Shown here: one piece after another, positions 35,244 through 43,880 of the stretch | Numbering within the stretch: position 1 is the first letter of the stretch | Layout: each line of letters begins with the position of its first letter | Assembly: GCF_010092505.1 (NCBI RefSeq) | Contig: NZ_CP048021.1 | Coordinates: forward strand, 620,001 to 684,000 | Source: Virgibacillus sp. MSP4-1 | GTDB taxonomy: Bacteria > Bacillota > Bacilli > Bacillales > Alkalibacillaceae | Length of the DNA: 64,000 bases | Direction: 5' to 3' | The notes under the pieces: generated by a model | Told to the model about the DNA's origin: nothing | Databases searched by the model: none | Seen by the model: the letters and a program-made list of their open reading frames with translations, nothing else | Program-made: the position numbers and the translations under genes

Positions 35244-35268
35244 TCTGAAATGAAAAGGTGGTGTTTCC

Positions 35269-35640
35269 ATGAGTAAGACATCAACCATCTCTGGTATCAT
35301 TGCGCTGCTCCTCTTAACGATTTTAATCGTGCTGGACTTTTTTCCGCAATGGGCGTTTGCTGAAGGCATGGGAGACACCATGTTTTGGGTACTGCTGATT
35401 GCTATGGCCATTTCAATTGTCATATCAGGCCGCCATCAGAAAGGTCATCATTTTAAAGAATCGCTTTTTATTTTTATCTATCTTATCGGGCTTATTCTTT
35501 TATTAACTGCGCTGGGCGGCGATTCTGTGCGGGGATTTTCACCCGACCAGACGGGGTTCTGGGTGATTATTTTTATTGGAATCATCGAAGTATATGCGCA
35601 GTGGAAGAGAAGAAGTGCTGGTAAACATGCTGAGAAATAG
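35269..35640 (+). CDS. Small membrane protein, unknown
   Basis: Unrecognised 123-residue protein with four membrane segments (about 7-26, 38-55, 66-83, 92-108) and a basic C-terminal tail (KRRSAGKHAEK). It lies 25 nt after the GPx gene with its own AAAGGTGG, so the two are probably cotranscribed. Confidence 0.65.
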   Translation: MSKTSTISGIIALLLLTILIVLDFFPQWAFAEGMGDTMFWVLLIAMAISIVISGRHQKGHHFKESLFIFIYLIGLILLLTALGGDSVRGFSPDQTGFWVIIFIGIIEVYAQWKRRSAGKHAEK

Positions 35641-35794
35641 GAACACTCAGATATCGTTAACAGATACGGATTTAGAGTCCAAAATATGAAATAAGATACT
35701 AAAATAGCAGACCAGATCATAAGGTTTGGTCTGTTCTTAATGCTTGTTATCTCTATGAGGCTAAGTCTTGGATTAAAGAAAGAGTTCATTTAAA

Positions 35795-35994
35795 TGTAGA
35801 AGACGGAGAAGATGAAGCAGATTTTTCTCATTCAGACGCTTATGGAATTTGAGCAAGGAAGAAGTTTGTTTGACTTGATTCGATTTAAACAAGATGTTGA
35901 AGATATACTTGGTGTTAAAGTCGAATTAGTAACAGAAAATTCAATTCATTGGACTATGAAAGAGGATGTTTTAAACGGAGCCATTCAACTATGA
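35795..35994 (+). pseudogene. MNT-type nucleotidyltransferase antitoxin remnant
   Basis: The frame at 35812-35994 encodes LMEFEQGRSLFDLIRFKQDV then EDILGVKVELVTENSIHW, the C-terminal half of a minimal nucleotidyltransferase (MNT) of the kind that pairs with HEPN toxins. The N-terminal catalytic part (GSxxxG and D-x-D) is missing and the region before residue 8 is scrambled. The stop overlaps the next start by 4 nt (ATGA), as in intact MNT-HEPN operons. Confidence 0.75.
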
Positions 35995-36088
35995 AGAGTG
36001 ACAAAGTTTATTTGCTTCATATTTTGGAGTGCATCATATTTTGGATTGCATAGAAAATATTGAATCATATATTCCCAATGTTGACTAA
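35991..36088 (+). pseudogene. HEPN (DUF86) toxin remnant broken by 17-bp duplication
   Basis: ATG at 35991 opens MKSDKVYLLHILECI, the start of DUF86-type HEPN toxins. A 17-bp tandem duplication (36018-36034 and 36035-36051, one mismatch) shifts the frame and a stop follows at 36053. After removing one copy the frame reads on as HILDCIENIESYI to a stop at 36088, where similarity ends. Confidence 0.75.
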
Positions 36089-36229
36089 CCCTTTAAACGC
36101 TTTATCATGCTCATTAATGACATCATTTAATATATCCATGAACTCAGAATCAATGCCCTCTGGAAGTGTTGTCTGCTCTTTTTTCTTATGGAGAGAGTTT
36201 TGGACAGATGAACAGTCTGCCAAAGAATT
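36065..36229 (-). other. Possible C-terminal fragment of an unknown protein
   Basis: The minus strand has 54 open codons with coding-like composition (TTLPEGIDSEFMDILNDVIN... EHDKAFKGL) but no start with a binding site. It may be the tail of a decayed gene inserted beside the toxin remnant. No family recognised. Confidence 0.3.
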
Positions 36230-36337
36230 TTACTTAAATGCACAACCAACCTTTTAGCCTATTGGTTTGACTTTTTGGGCTAAATGGGGAGGCTTTCATT
36301 AAGGCATTCGTTGATAAACACCCATTTTAAAATGCAA

Positions 36338-36760
36338 TCAAAAGGTAACATTTTCTGTTCGGGCCTTATGATAAAACCGATCCCAAAAAGGTTTTAATAC
36401 CTGGGAAGAGGACTTATCCAGCTTGAACGTTTCCTCGTTAATTCGGACATGCTGATTTCCTGCGAATTCAACATCCGCAATCATTTTTCCTTCTTTATTA
36501 AAGAGCTGGACTTCCTGTTCAGGTGTGGAGCCGTTCGAGCTTATTTTTTTAAATTCAAGCTGTTCAAGTGCCTGTAAAAATTGCTGGATGATTTCTTTGT
36601 CCCTGGTTGTATATAATAGTTCCTGATGCTCAGCCGAATATCCTGCAAGCTTTGATGGCTCCTCCGTCATGACTTCCTTGATTGCCGGTGTTTTTCGATC
36701 ATGTATAAACAAAGTCATCACAATCATGAATAGTAAAATCACAAATCCAAGTTTTTTCAT
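36338..36760 (-). CDS. Membrane-anchored extracytoplasmic protein, unknown
   Basis: The 140-residue product has an N-terminal membrane anchor or signal (residues 2-19, LGFVILLFMIVMTLFI) and a soluble outer domain with alternating helix and strand. The third of three adjacent ATGs is 7 nt after GGGGAG and is used here. No Cys lipobox. Function unknown. Confidence 0.6.
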   Translation of the reverse strand: MKKLGFVILLFMIVMTLFIHDRKTPAIKEVMTEEPSKLAGYSAEHQELLYTTRDKEIIQQFLQALEQLEFKKISSNGSTPEQEVQLFNKEGKMIADVEFAGNQHVRINEETFKLDKSSSQVLKPFWDRFYHKARTENVTF

Positions 36761-37032
36761 CATCATTCTCCCCATATTTTCCCTTTTATTATATTTGACG
36801 ACCATCCCCTCTTTTTGGTTTCAGGATTTTTTGCTTATTTTGGAAATTTGTTCAGAAATGACGAGTTTTGTATCATTACGCGAAAAATGGACCGTTCGTT
36901 GTAGTCGGTATGAAGGGTACATACAAACATAACTATGCCAATACTCCCAATTTTTTCAAATTTAAAGGAACAGATGCTTGAATGGCAGAAGTTAAACCAT
37001 GAATAATACAAAAAGGGAAAGGGAGTGTATGA

Positions 37033-38022
37033 ATGAAAAGGATGAAGTTATCAGCCCTTTGGATGATGATCATGATGCTGGCGGCGACACCTGTGTTTGT
37101 CTCAGCGGAGGCTCCATCAAATGGACAATCGGATCAGGCCTTCGATAACAAAATGGTTAAACGGATGAAAGTCGATAACATCTATGAGCATATTTCCTAT
37201 CTGTCCGAGGAAATTGGCTCACGACCTGCTGGATCAGAAGGAGAACAGCAAACGGTTGACTACCTTGTGGATCAACTGGAAAGCTATGGATATGAGGGTG
37301 TTAAGGTAGAGGAGTTTACCGCGACAACCTGGTATGGAGAGGACATTACCTCTTACAATGTGGAAGCTGTTAAGGAGCCGAAGAAAAATCACGATACGGG
37401 TCAGCAAATTGTGATCGGTGCCCACCATGATTCTGTTCCTAATGGCCCGGGAGCCAATGATGATGCTTCAGGTACAGGGGCATTGCTTGAGTTAGCCAGA
37501 GTTTTTGCCAATACTCCAACCGATACAACAATCAAATTTGTCGCATTTGGAGCAGAGGAAAATGGGCTGCTCGGCTCGCAGGAGTATGTAGAGGCTATGT
37601 CTGAAGAGGAGATTTCCAATACGGTTGCGATGTTCCAGCTGGATATGGTAGGCAGTGCAGACGCCGGGGATCTTGTGATGTTTACGGCCGATGGTGAACA
37701 GAACGTCGTCACCGATTTAGGTGCCGCTGCCGGATCCAGAGTCAGTGAAACCGTACCGTATAGTGAATTAGGGCGCAGTGATCATGTCGCCTTCCATGAG
37801 GCAGGAATTCCGGCTGCACTATTTATCCACACACCGCTTGAGCCGTGGTACCATACGGACGAAGATCTTATTCAGTACATCAGTAAGGAAAAACTGAAGG
37901 ATGTAGGAAATATTATCGGCGCAGCGGCTTATCAAATTGCTCGGAAGGACACACCGGCGCTTGAACGGGCGAATGTAGCACCTGAGCCTGTTGAGTATGA
38001 GTATGAACCGCCGCAGTTGTAA
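37033..38022 (+). CDS. Secreted M28 family zinc aminopeptidase
   Basis: The 329-residue protein has a signal peptide (cleavage near VSA, residue 25) and an M28 peptidase domain. Zinc ligands are visible in order: His in GAHHDSV (about 136), Asp in GANDDASG (about 147), Glu pair in GAEENGLLGS (about 180), Asp in QLDMVGS (about 208) and His in WYHTDED (about 277). It releases N-terminal amino acids from peptides outside the cell, like B. subtilis YwaD. Start ATG after AAAGGGAAAGGGAG. A bidirectional terminator follows. Confidence 0.92.
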   Translation: MKRMKLSALWMMIMMLAATPVFVSAEAPSNGQSDQAFDNKMVKRMKVDNIYEHISYLSEEIGSRPAGSEGEQQTVDYLVDQLESYGYEGVKVEEFTATTWYGEDITSYNVEAVKEPKKNHDTGQQIVIGAHHDSVPNGPGANDDASGTGALLELARVFANTPTDTTIKFVAFGAEENGLLGSQEYVEAMSEEEISNTVAMFQLDMVGSADAGDLVMFTADGEQNVVTDLGAAAGSRVSETVPYSELGRSDHVAFHEAGIPAALFIHTPLEPWYHTDEDLIQYISKEKLKDVGNIIGAAAYQIARKDTPALERANVAPEPVEYEYEPPQL

Positions 38023-38027
38023 ACAGA

Positions 38028-38060
38028 GAACAGCACCGCAACCGCTGCGGTGCTGTTTTG
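38028..38060. terminator. Bidirectional terminator
   Basis: AACAGCACCGCA / TGCGGTGCTGTT stem with a 5-nt loop between convergent genes. Confidence 0.9.
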
Positions 38061-38846
38061 TCATTTATCATCTGTATGATTTCTCTTTTCTTCTTTGGCT
38101 ACTTCCTCCGTATAAGGGTCGATTTCATAAGGCTTTAAATCCCCGAATACACTCATGGTATCTTCTTCATCGAGGTTTTCCTCATATTCTTCATGTCTTG
38201 GACTGGGATAGACGGTGACATTTCGGCCTTCGATATCATTCGCGGCGAAATTTTCGTAATCCTCTACATAGCCTACACGATCATCGGATTCAATGTAGGT
38301 TTCATTATAATGGTCGGGTGATACGGCAAAATCTGAAGGAGAATTAGAGGTTCCCCACTTGGCAACCTCCTGCCAGGAATCCTCTGCATCAAACGCCACG
38401 TTGTCCGTATCATCATATTCAAACTTCCCAAATGGGGGCAGGAGTACGCCTTCCTCCACAGGACGCTGTGTGGAAGAAACCTGATCAGGGGAGTGCTCCA
38501 CACAATAGGTGGTGGTGGGGAGAGCTTCCAGGCGTTCCAGTGGGATGTCCTTTCCACATACCTGGCAAGTTCCATATGTGCCTTCATCGATAGCCTTTAA
38601 TGCATGTTCAATATTTTTTAATTCATCCTCAGCATGGTCATTCAGGGCAATATCTTTTTCACGTTCATATAAGGCCGACCCTTCATCAGCAGGGTGATTG
38701 TCATAGCTGGACAATTCCCCCATGGATTGATGATAATGGCCATTCTCTATATCGAAATGATCATTTTCTTTTAACCGCTTTTCCATATCCTCTTTGGCCT
38801 TCTGCAGCTGGGAACGGAAGGTGGACATTTGCTCATTTGTCAGCAT
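38061..38846 (-). CDS. yteA: YteA family sporulation protein (DksA/TraR-type)
   Basis: The 261-residue protein has a coiled-coil start (MSTFRSQLQKAKEDMEKRL), a conserved GELSSYDNHPADEGSALYER segment, a DksA-type zinc finger with CQVCGKDIPLERLEA (about 111-125) where the last ligand pair is CVEH, and a long acidic tail. This is the YteA group, linked to sporulation in Bacillus. The ATG used is 8 nt after AAGGAG; an open frame extends 8 codons upstream. Confidence 0.9.
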   Translation of the reverse strand: MLTNEQMSTFRSQLQKAKEDMEKRLKENDHFDIENGHYHQSMGELSSYDNHPADEGSALYEREKDIALNDHAEDELKNIEHALKAIDEGTYGTCQVCGKDIPLERLEALPTTTYCVEHSPDQVSSTQRPVEEGVLLPPFGKFEYDDTDNVAFDAEDSWQEVAKWGTSNSPSDFAVSPDHYNETYIESDDRVGYVEDYENFAANDIEGRNVTVYPSPRHEEYEENLDEEDTMSVFGDLKPYEIDPYTEEVAKEEKRNHTDDK

Positions 38847-38952
38847 GATCATAACTCCTTCCTGAAACAATCTTATATGACTATTGTCTGTTGAATGGAA
38901 GGAAAAAATAAAGGTAAATGTAAGAGGAACTACTAAATGATGGAATGAAATA

Positions 38953-39007
38953 TTTTTATCACGTATGAACGGGTTGTAATACCCCGCTCATAAAATTGAA
39001 CTTTATA
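38953..39007. repeat. Dispersed repeat, copy D (short form, diverged)
   Basis: TTTTTATCACGTATGAACGGGTTGTAATA retains the left-end hairpin with substitutions on both arms, followed by CCCCGCTCATAAAATTGAAC and TTTATAA. It sits directly upstream of the metY promoter. Confidence 0.6.
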
Positions 39008-39025
39008 AAAAATTCAGAAAAACAA

Positions 39026-39054
39026 TTGACAGAAGATTTATTTTTCTCTATACT
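39026..39054 (+). promoter_or_regulatory. Consensus sigma-A promoter of metY leader
   Basis: TTGACA (39026-39031), exact 17-nt spacer, TATACT (39049-39054). Transcription from here reads the SAM riboswitch. Confidence 0.9.
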
Positions 39055-39141
39055 CTTTATTAACATTTCATTTCGCACAGGCGAAGGAAATTTAAAAGTA
39101 AGGCGAATCATCAACCGTTTCGCCGGAAGAACAATAAAAGA

Positions 39142-39302
39142 TCTCTTATCCAGAGTGGCGGAGGGAAAGGCCCTGTGAAGCCCGGCAACCTTCAAGTGAC
39201 GACTTGAAAAGGTGCCAAGTCCTGCAGATCTGACAAACGGATCTGAAAGATAAGAGGAGGAATTGGAACTTACAACCCTCTTCTTATTGAAGAGGGTTTT
39301 TC
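39142..39302 (+). ncRNA. SAM riboswitch (S-box) with terminator
   Basis: The aptamer starts CTCTTATCCAGAGTGGCGGA and has GGAAAGGCCCTGTGAAGCCC, GGCAACC, GGTGCCAAGTCCTGCAG and the closing AGATAAGAG (39248-39256): all conserved S-box parts. A terminator AACCCTCTTC / GAAGAGGGTT with a T-run (39274-39302) is the expression platform. High SAM should stop transcription before metY. Confidence 0.96.
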
Positions 39303-39414
39303 ATTTTCCCTCTTATCCCTTATTTGAGCACTTTAACGCTCGGAACATTTCAGTCACACGTTAATGTTGAGTAAGGAAGAGATTTTTTACAAAAACGATT
39401 GAAGGAGTGGTAAA

Positions 39415-40707
39415 ATGAGTCAGGAAAAATTGGGATTGGAAACATTACATTTACATGGAGGTCAGGAGCCGGATCCAACAACAGGTTCCCGTGCAGTGCC
39501 GATTTATCAAACGACCTCATACGCATTTCGTGATACAGAACATGCCCAGAACTTATTTGGGCTTAAAGAAGAAGGAAATATTTATTCCCGTATTATGAAC
39601 CCAACCGTTGATGTGTTTGAGAAACGAGTCGCGCTTTTAGAGGGGGGAACCAATGCAGTTGGATTATCATCAGGGATGGCAGCCATTTCCCTATCCATCT
39701 TTAACCTTGCAAGAGCCGGGGATGAAATTGTTGCTGCCACGGACCTGTATGGAGGAACCTACAACCTGTTTAACCATACCTTGCCGAAATACGGAATCAA
39801 TGTAAAATTTGTGGACCCTAAAGATCCGGAAAACTTCAGAGAGGCCATTACGGACAAAACCAAAGCGGTATTTGCGGAAACGATCGGAAATCCAAGTCTT
39901 CATATTTTAGACATCGAAGCAGTTGCAGCCATTGCTCATGAAAACGGAATTCCATTACTTATTGATAACACATTTGCCACTCCTTATTCCTGCCGGCCTA
40001 TTGAATACGGAGCCGATGTTGTTATTCATTCCGCTACAAAATGGATTGGCGGCCACGGAACGGTCATTGGAGGAGTTGTTGTCGATGGCGGAAGCTTCGA
40101 CTGGAACAATGACAAATTCCCTGATTTTACAGAGCCTGATCCAAGCTATCATAATCTCGTTTTTTCAGATCTCGGGGAAGCAGCCTTTGGTACGAAGCTT
40201 CGTGTACAGCTTCTTCGTGACTTTGGACCATGCTTAAGTCCGCAAAGTGCATTCCAATTGCTGCAAGGTCTGGAAACCCTGCATCTCCGTGTTCCTAAAC
40301 ATAATGAAAATGCTCTGGAAATCGCGAAATTCCTGGAAAACCATAAACATGTAGAATGGGTGGCTCATCCAAATTTAAGCAGTCATCCTTCCTATGCTCT
40401 TGCTGAAAAATATTTTGATCAGGGAGCAGGCTCCATTGTCGTCTTTGGAATTAAAGGGGACCGTGAGGATGGACGAAAAGTCGTTGACAATGTCCAGTTA
40501 TTCTCACACCTGGCAAATGTCGGCGATGCCAAATCCTTAATCATTCATCCTGCTTCAACGACGCATCAGCAGCTGAATGAGGAAGAGTTAAAACAAGCAG
40601 GCGTGACAGAGGAATTCATTCGTCTTTCCGTCGGCCTAGAGTCAACAAAAGATCTCATTCATGATTTAGACCAGGCCATAAAGGCAGCTGTCAAAGAGCC
40701 AGTATAA
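39415..40707 (+). CDS. metY: O-acetylhomoserine aminocarboxypropyltransferase (homocysteine synthase)
   Basis: A 430-residue PLP enzyme of the Cys/Met metabolism family that makes homocysteine from O-acetylhomoserine and sulfide. The PLP lysine lies in HSATKWIGGHG (about 207-217); SSGMAAI binds the phosphate and IDNTFATPY is conserved. The length and the QEPDPTTGSRAVPIYQTTSY start fit MetY rather than MetB/MetC. Control by the SAM riboswitch directly upstream agrees with methionine synthesis. Monocistronic; a terminator follows. Confidence 0.94.
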   Translation: MSQEKLGLETLHLHGGQEPDPTTGSRAVPIYQTTSYAFRDTEHAQNLFGLKEEGNIYSRIMNPTVDVFEKRVALLEGGTNAVGLSSGMAAISLSIFNLARAGDEIVAATDLYGGTYNLFNHTLPKYGINVKFVDPKDPENFREAITDKTKAVFAETIGNPSLHILDIEAVAAIAHENGIPLLIDNTFATPYSCRPIEYGADVVIHSATKWIGGHGTVIGGVVVDGGSFDWNNDKFPDFTEPDPSYHNLVFSDLGEAAFGTKLRVQLLRDFGPCLSPQSAFQLLQGLETLHLRVPKHNENALEIAKFLENHKHVEWVAHPNLSSHPSYALAEKYFDQGAGSIVVFGIKGDREDGRKVVDNVQLFSHLANVGDAKSLIIHPASTTHQQLNEEELKQAGVTEEFIRLSVGLESTKDLIHDLDQAIKAAVKEPV

Positions 40708-40747
40708 TTGGCCAAAGAAAAAATGACATAGACTATCCAACGTAAGT

Positions 40748-40782
40748 CGGGTGACTCCGGAATCAGGAGTCACCCATTTTTC
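40748..40782 (+). terminator. Intrinsic terminator after metY
   Basis: GGGTGACTCC / GGAGTCACCC perfect 10-bp stem followed by ATTTTTC. Confidence 0.93.
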
Positions 40783-41039
40783 ATGGCAAACATTTAACAA
40801 TTCAGGATTTTTGTCCTGGGTAGAACACCTTTCAACATTATTTTTCTAAATTATGACAGGTATTATACAAGTATGTTACATTCTGCCTATTTCTATTTAT
40901 TTATGTTGATATTTTTGGTAGAGTAATAGAGTGAAAATTATTAACGATATAACGAACCCTTTTCAGTGATGCTTCCGTGTCACTGGAAATGGACAACATT
41001 AATATAAATAGAGAGAGAACGGATTGGGAGGAACGAGAA

Positions 41040-42545
41040 GTGCTTGAACAAAATAAGCGCCAAACATCCATAAAGAATAAACAGAAGGCAAGGCTTCCAA
41101 AAGTTGTACTGACCACCTGTCTAAGTCTGGGCATTACGTTAGGTTCAGGATCCATACAAGCTGTTGAATCAGATGAGGAGCTGCCACGTGTTTACCACGT
41201 TTATATGGATGGTGAACATGTAGGTACGGTCGGCAGCAAAAAAGTCATCGAGTCCTTTTTGGATGAAAAAGTTACGGCTGAAGAGGAGAAGCGCGGGGAT
41301 GTTCAATTAGCTGTAAGCCAGGATATTGAATACATACCTGAGGTTACTTTCCAGCCTGTATTTGATAATCAGCGTGTTATGAATCAGTTGAAAGATGAGA
41401 TCAGCTATAGTCTGGCAGCTGTTCAGCTTAAGGTTGGCGGAGAATTAGTCGGTTATTTTAAAGATGAAAAAGTTGCTCAGAAGGTTCTGGCCAAATATAT
41501 GGAAAAATACCTGCCTGAAAAGGTAGTTAAGCAAACCATTCAGGATATTGTGAATGAATCAGAAAATACGGAAAAATCTTCTGAATCGGACGAAGATGAA
41601 AAGAAAACGTCAGATGATAAGAAGATTAAAACAGGAGATTCTACTATACTAGACGTTTCTTTTTCAGAAAAGGTTTCACTTTCCGACGAAAAAGTGGATC
41701 CCAATGAAATTTTATCCGTCGAACAGGGAATAAAATTACTGGAAAAAGGAACACTCGGCCAAAAGCTTCACGAAGTAAAACAGGGAGAGGCTCTAAGCAC
41801 GATTGCCTCCAAGCACGATTTAAGTGTCAATGAATTGTTATCCCTGAACCCTGATTTAGAGGAAAACTCCATCATTCAAATCGGGGATAAAGTCAATGTT
41901 ACCGGTTATGAGCCTTTTTTAAATGTTGAAACAACCGAGGAAAAAACGGTTAAAGAAACCATCGACTATGAAACAGAATACAAACAGACCGATGACTTAT
42001 TTAAAGGTCAGACCCGTGTTCAGCAGCAGGGGCAGGAAGGAACCAAAAAGATTCATTACCGCTTAAAGAAAAAGAATGGACAGGTTGTTGATCGTGAAGT
42101 GTTGGACAGTGAAGTGATGAAAGAACCTGTGAAGAAAATTGTACTGGAAGGGACAAAAGTAATTCCGTCCAGGGGTACAGGCAACTTCAGATGGCCGGCA
42201 GCAGGTGGATATGTTTCCAGCGGCATGGGCTCAAGATGGGGAAGCTTCCATAAAGGAATGGACATTGCCCGCCCAAGTAGCCGGTCCATCTATGCAGCCG
42301 ATAATGGGGTAATCGTATCGGCAGGTTATGATGGCGGCTACGGAAACCGCATTGTAATTAACCATCGTAACGGATATCGTACCACATACAGTCACTTATC
42401 TTCTATTCGGGTAAATGTGGGACAAACCGTTCAAAAGGGTCAAGTGATTGGAATTATGGGTACAACAGGAAATTCCACAGGCATCCACTTACACTTTGAG
42501 GTTTATAAAAACGGTGCCTTGCAGAACCCTGCGAATTTCTTTTAA
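41040..42545 (+). CDS. M23 metallopeptidase with LysM and G5 domains
   Basis: The 501-residue protein has an N-terminal hydrophobic signal/anchor (about 20-40), an extracellular region, a charged linker (about 175-200), a LysM domain (about 247-290, VKQGEALSTIASKHDLSVNE), a G5 domain (about 298-375) and a C-terminal M23 endopeptidase (about 385-501). Zinc ligands are in HKGMDIA and HLHFEVYKNG. It cuts peptidoglycan cross-bridges. GTG at 41040 is 8 nt after GGGAGG; a longer frame from 40977 lacks a site. Similar to YunA-type wall hydrolases. Confidence 0.9.
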   Translation: MLEQNKRQTSIKNKQKARLPKVVLTTCLSLGITLGSGSIQAVESDEELPRVYHVYMDGEHVGTVGSKKVIESFLDEKVTAEEEKRGDVQLAVSQDIEYIPEVTFQPVFDNQRVMNQLKDEISYSLAAVQLKVGGELVGYFKDEKVAQKVLAKYMEKYLPEKVVKQTIQDIVNESENTEKSSESDEDEKKTSDDKKIKTGDSTILDVSFSEKVSLSDEKVDPNEILSVEQGIKLLEKGTLGQKLHEVKQGEALSTIASKHDLSVNELLSLNPDLEENSIIQIGDKVNVTGYEPFLNVETTEEKTVKETIDYETEYKQTDDLFKGQTRVQQQGQEGTKKIHYRLKKKNGQVVDREVLDSEVMKEPVKKIVLEGTKVIPSRGTGNFRWPAAGGYVSSGMGSRWGSFHKGMDIARPSSRSIYAADNGVIVSAGYDGGYGNRIVINHRNGYRTTYSHLSSIRVNVGQTVQKGQVIGIMGTTGNSTGIHLHFEVYKNGALQNPANFF

Positions 42546-42586
42546 TAACAGGGTTCAGCAAGAAGGATCATAAAAATCCTGATAGG

Positions 42587-42620
42587 CAGCCACTCTCTAT
42601 AAGAGGGTGGCTGTTTTTTT
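42587..42620 (+). terminator. Intrinsic terminator after M23 gene
   Basis: AGCCACTCTC / AGAGGGTGGCT stem with TATA loop, followed by GTTTTTTT. Confidence 0.92.
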
Positions 42621-42686
42621 GCATCCTGAAGAATAAAAACTCCACGGCAATCCATGATAAAACTATAGAAATAAAGGAGGATGATG

Positions 42687-43748
42687 ATGGGTAAACAACC
42701 ACTTTTAAAGAAGCTTATGCTAATTGGGCTCATATTTGTTATGATGGTCAGTTCCACTCTTCCGGCCCATGCTCAAGTACAAAATGTTCCGACAGCAGGT
42801 GTGGCCATTAACGGAAAGGTCGTTGACGGGATCAATCCCATTAAAATCGATGGGACGTATTACTTACCTTTTGTAAGAATAGCCAAGATTCTGGGTTATA
42901 ATCATATTAAATTTGAGAAGAGAACGAAAACCTATGAGATTACAGATGGTTCGACGACAATTCGAACAACGATGGGGGGAACGAAGGCGAAGAAGGGGAA
43001 TGAGTATGTAAACATTAAGCCCCCGAGATGGATCCATGATACCGCATATATTTCGCTGCATGCGGCTGGTGCTTTATTTAATTCCTACATTCGCTTTAAA
43101 AAGGAAAATGGCTCCATCCAAATTCAGAAGCCTGCACAAAAATACGTTGTCCACTCCGGGGATACATTATGGAATATTTCCCGCATCCACCATACGAGCG
43201 TGCAAAAGCTGAAGTCACTGAATAACCTGAAATCAAATCTTATTGTAGATGGACAGGTGTTAAAATTACCTGCAGGTGACGACAGTGCAAAGGAAATGGA
43301 ACCGATTCGTGAACGGGAGCCTGTGGAAAATAATAATAAACTGACAGCCAGCAAGCAAAGAGATCATATTATTCGTGAAGCCAAAAAATATCTCGGCGCC
43401 GGCTACAAATTTGGAGCAACATTAGCGGAAGCACCAAAATTGTTTGACTGCTCTTCCTATACCCAACTGGTCTTCAAAAATAACGGAATTCAGCTTCCTC
43501 GAGTCTCAAGAGATCAGGCAAAAAAAGGAAGGTCCATCAGCAAAAGTCAGCTGAAAACAGGAGATCTAATGTTTTTCACCACGAATGACCTATATTCAGA
43601 CGGTAGAGTAGGGCATGTCGGCATTTATATGGGGAATGGAGACATGATTCATGCTTCTACCTCCAAAGGGGTGACCATTACGAAAAATGTTTTAAGTAAC
43701 AGCTACTGGAAACGAAATTATTTGTTTTCCAAACGAGTGATTGAATAA
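42687..43748 (+). CDS. Secreted NlpC/P60 wall hydrolase with LysM domain
   Basis: The 353-residue protein has a signal peptide (cleavage near AHA, about 30), a copper-amine-oxidase-like N-terminal domain (about 40-150, INGKVVDGINPIKIDGTYYL), one LysM (about 153-195, VVHSGDTLWNISRIHHTSVQ) and an NlpC/P60 domain (about 230-353). Catalytic Cys is in FDCSSYTQ, His in GRVGHVGIYMG, third residue in MIHAST. It cleaves gamma-D-Glu-diamino acid bonds. Of three adjacent ATGs after AAGGAGG the third is optimally spaced. Confidence 0.9.
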   Translation: MGKQPLLKKLMLIGLIFVMMVSSTLPAHAQVQNVPTAGVAINGKVVDGINPIKIDGTYYLPFVRIAKILGYNHIKFEKRTKTYEITDGSTTIRTTMGGTKAKKGNEYVNIKPPRWIHDTAYISLHAAGALFNSYIRFKKENGSIQIQKPAQKYVVHSGDTLWNISRIHHTSVQKLKSLNNLKSNLIVDGQVLKLPAGDDSAKEMEPIREREPVENNNKLTASKQRDHIIREAKKYLGAGYKFGATLAEAPKLFDCSSYTQLVFKNNGIQLPRVSRDQAKKGRSISKSQLKTGDLMFFTTNDLYSDGRVGHVGIYMGNGDMIHASTSKGVTITKNVLSNSYWKRNYLFSKRVIE

Positions 43749-43768
43749 GGAAAACAAATAGTTAATAA
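43741..43768 (+). promoter_or_regulatory. Candidate promoter before structured leader
   Basis: TTGAAT (43741-43746), 16 nt, TAATAA (43763-43768). Predicted start near 43775 lies just before the leader stem at 43782. The -35 overlaps the end of the upstream gene. Confidence 0.45.
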
Positions 43769-43781
43769 CTTTTGAATGTAA

Positions 43782-43878
43782 GTGTTCACCATCCGGCAGT
43801 CACCGTTATGGGCTGATGTGCATAGGGTAATAGCACAAAATCACCCTGAGCGGTGAATGGATAAAGGATGGTGAACAC
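43782..43878 (+). promoter_or_regulatory. Structured leader, candidate riboswitch
   Basis: A 13-bp perfect stem P1 (43782-43794 / 43866-43878, GTGTTCACCATCC with its complement) encloses P2 TCACCG (43800-43805) / CGGTGA (43851-43856). Within P2, P3 TGTGC (43817-43821) / GCACA (43833-43837) has an 11-nt loop whose AGGGT (43824-43828) can pair with ACCCT (43843-43847), an H-type pseudoknot. The 3' arm of P1 contains the probable ribosome binding site (GGATGG) and ends 2 nt before the ATG. It does not match a riboswitch class I can recall. Confidence 0.6.
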
Positions 43879-43880
43879 TC

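Noticed and set aside
36060-36257. 65-codon plus-strand frame after the HEPN remnant
   Set aside because: No binding site; the opposite strand has a more protein-like reading.
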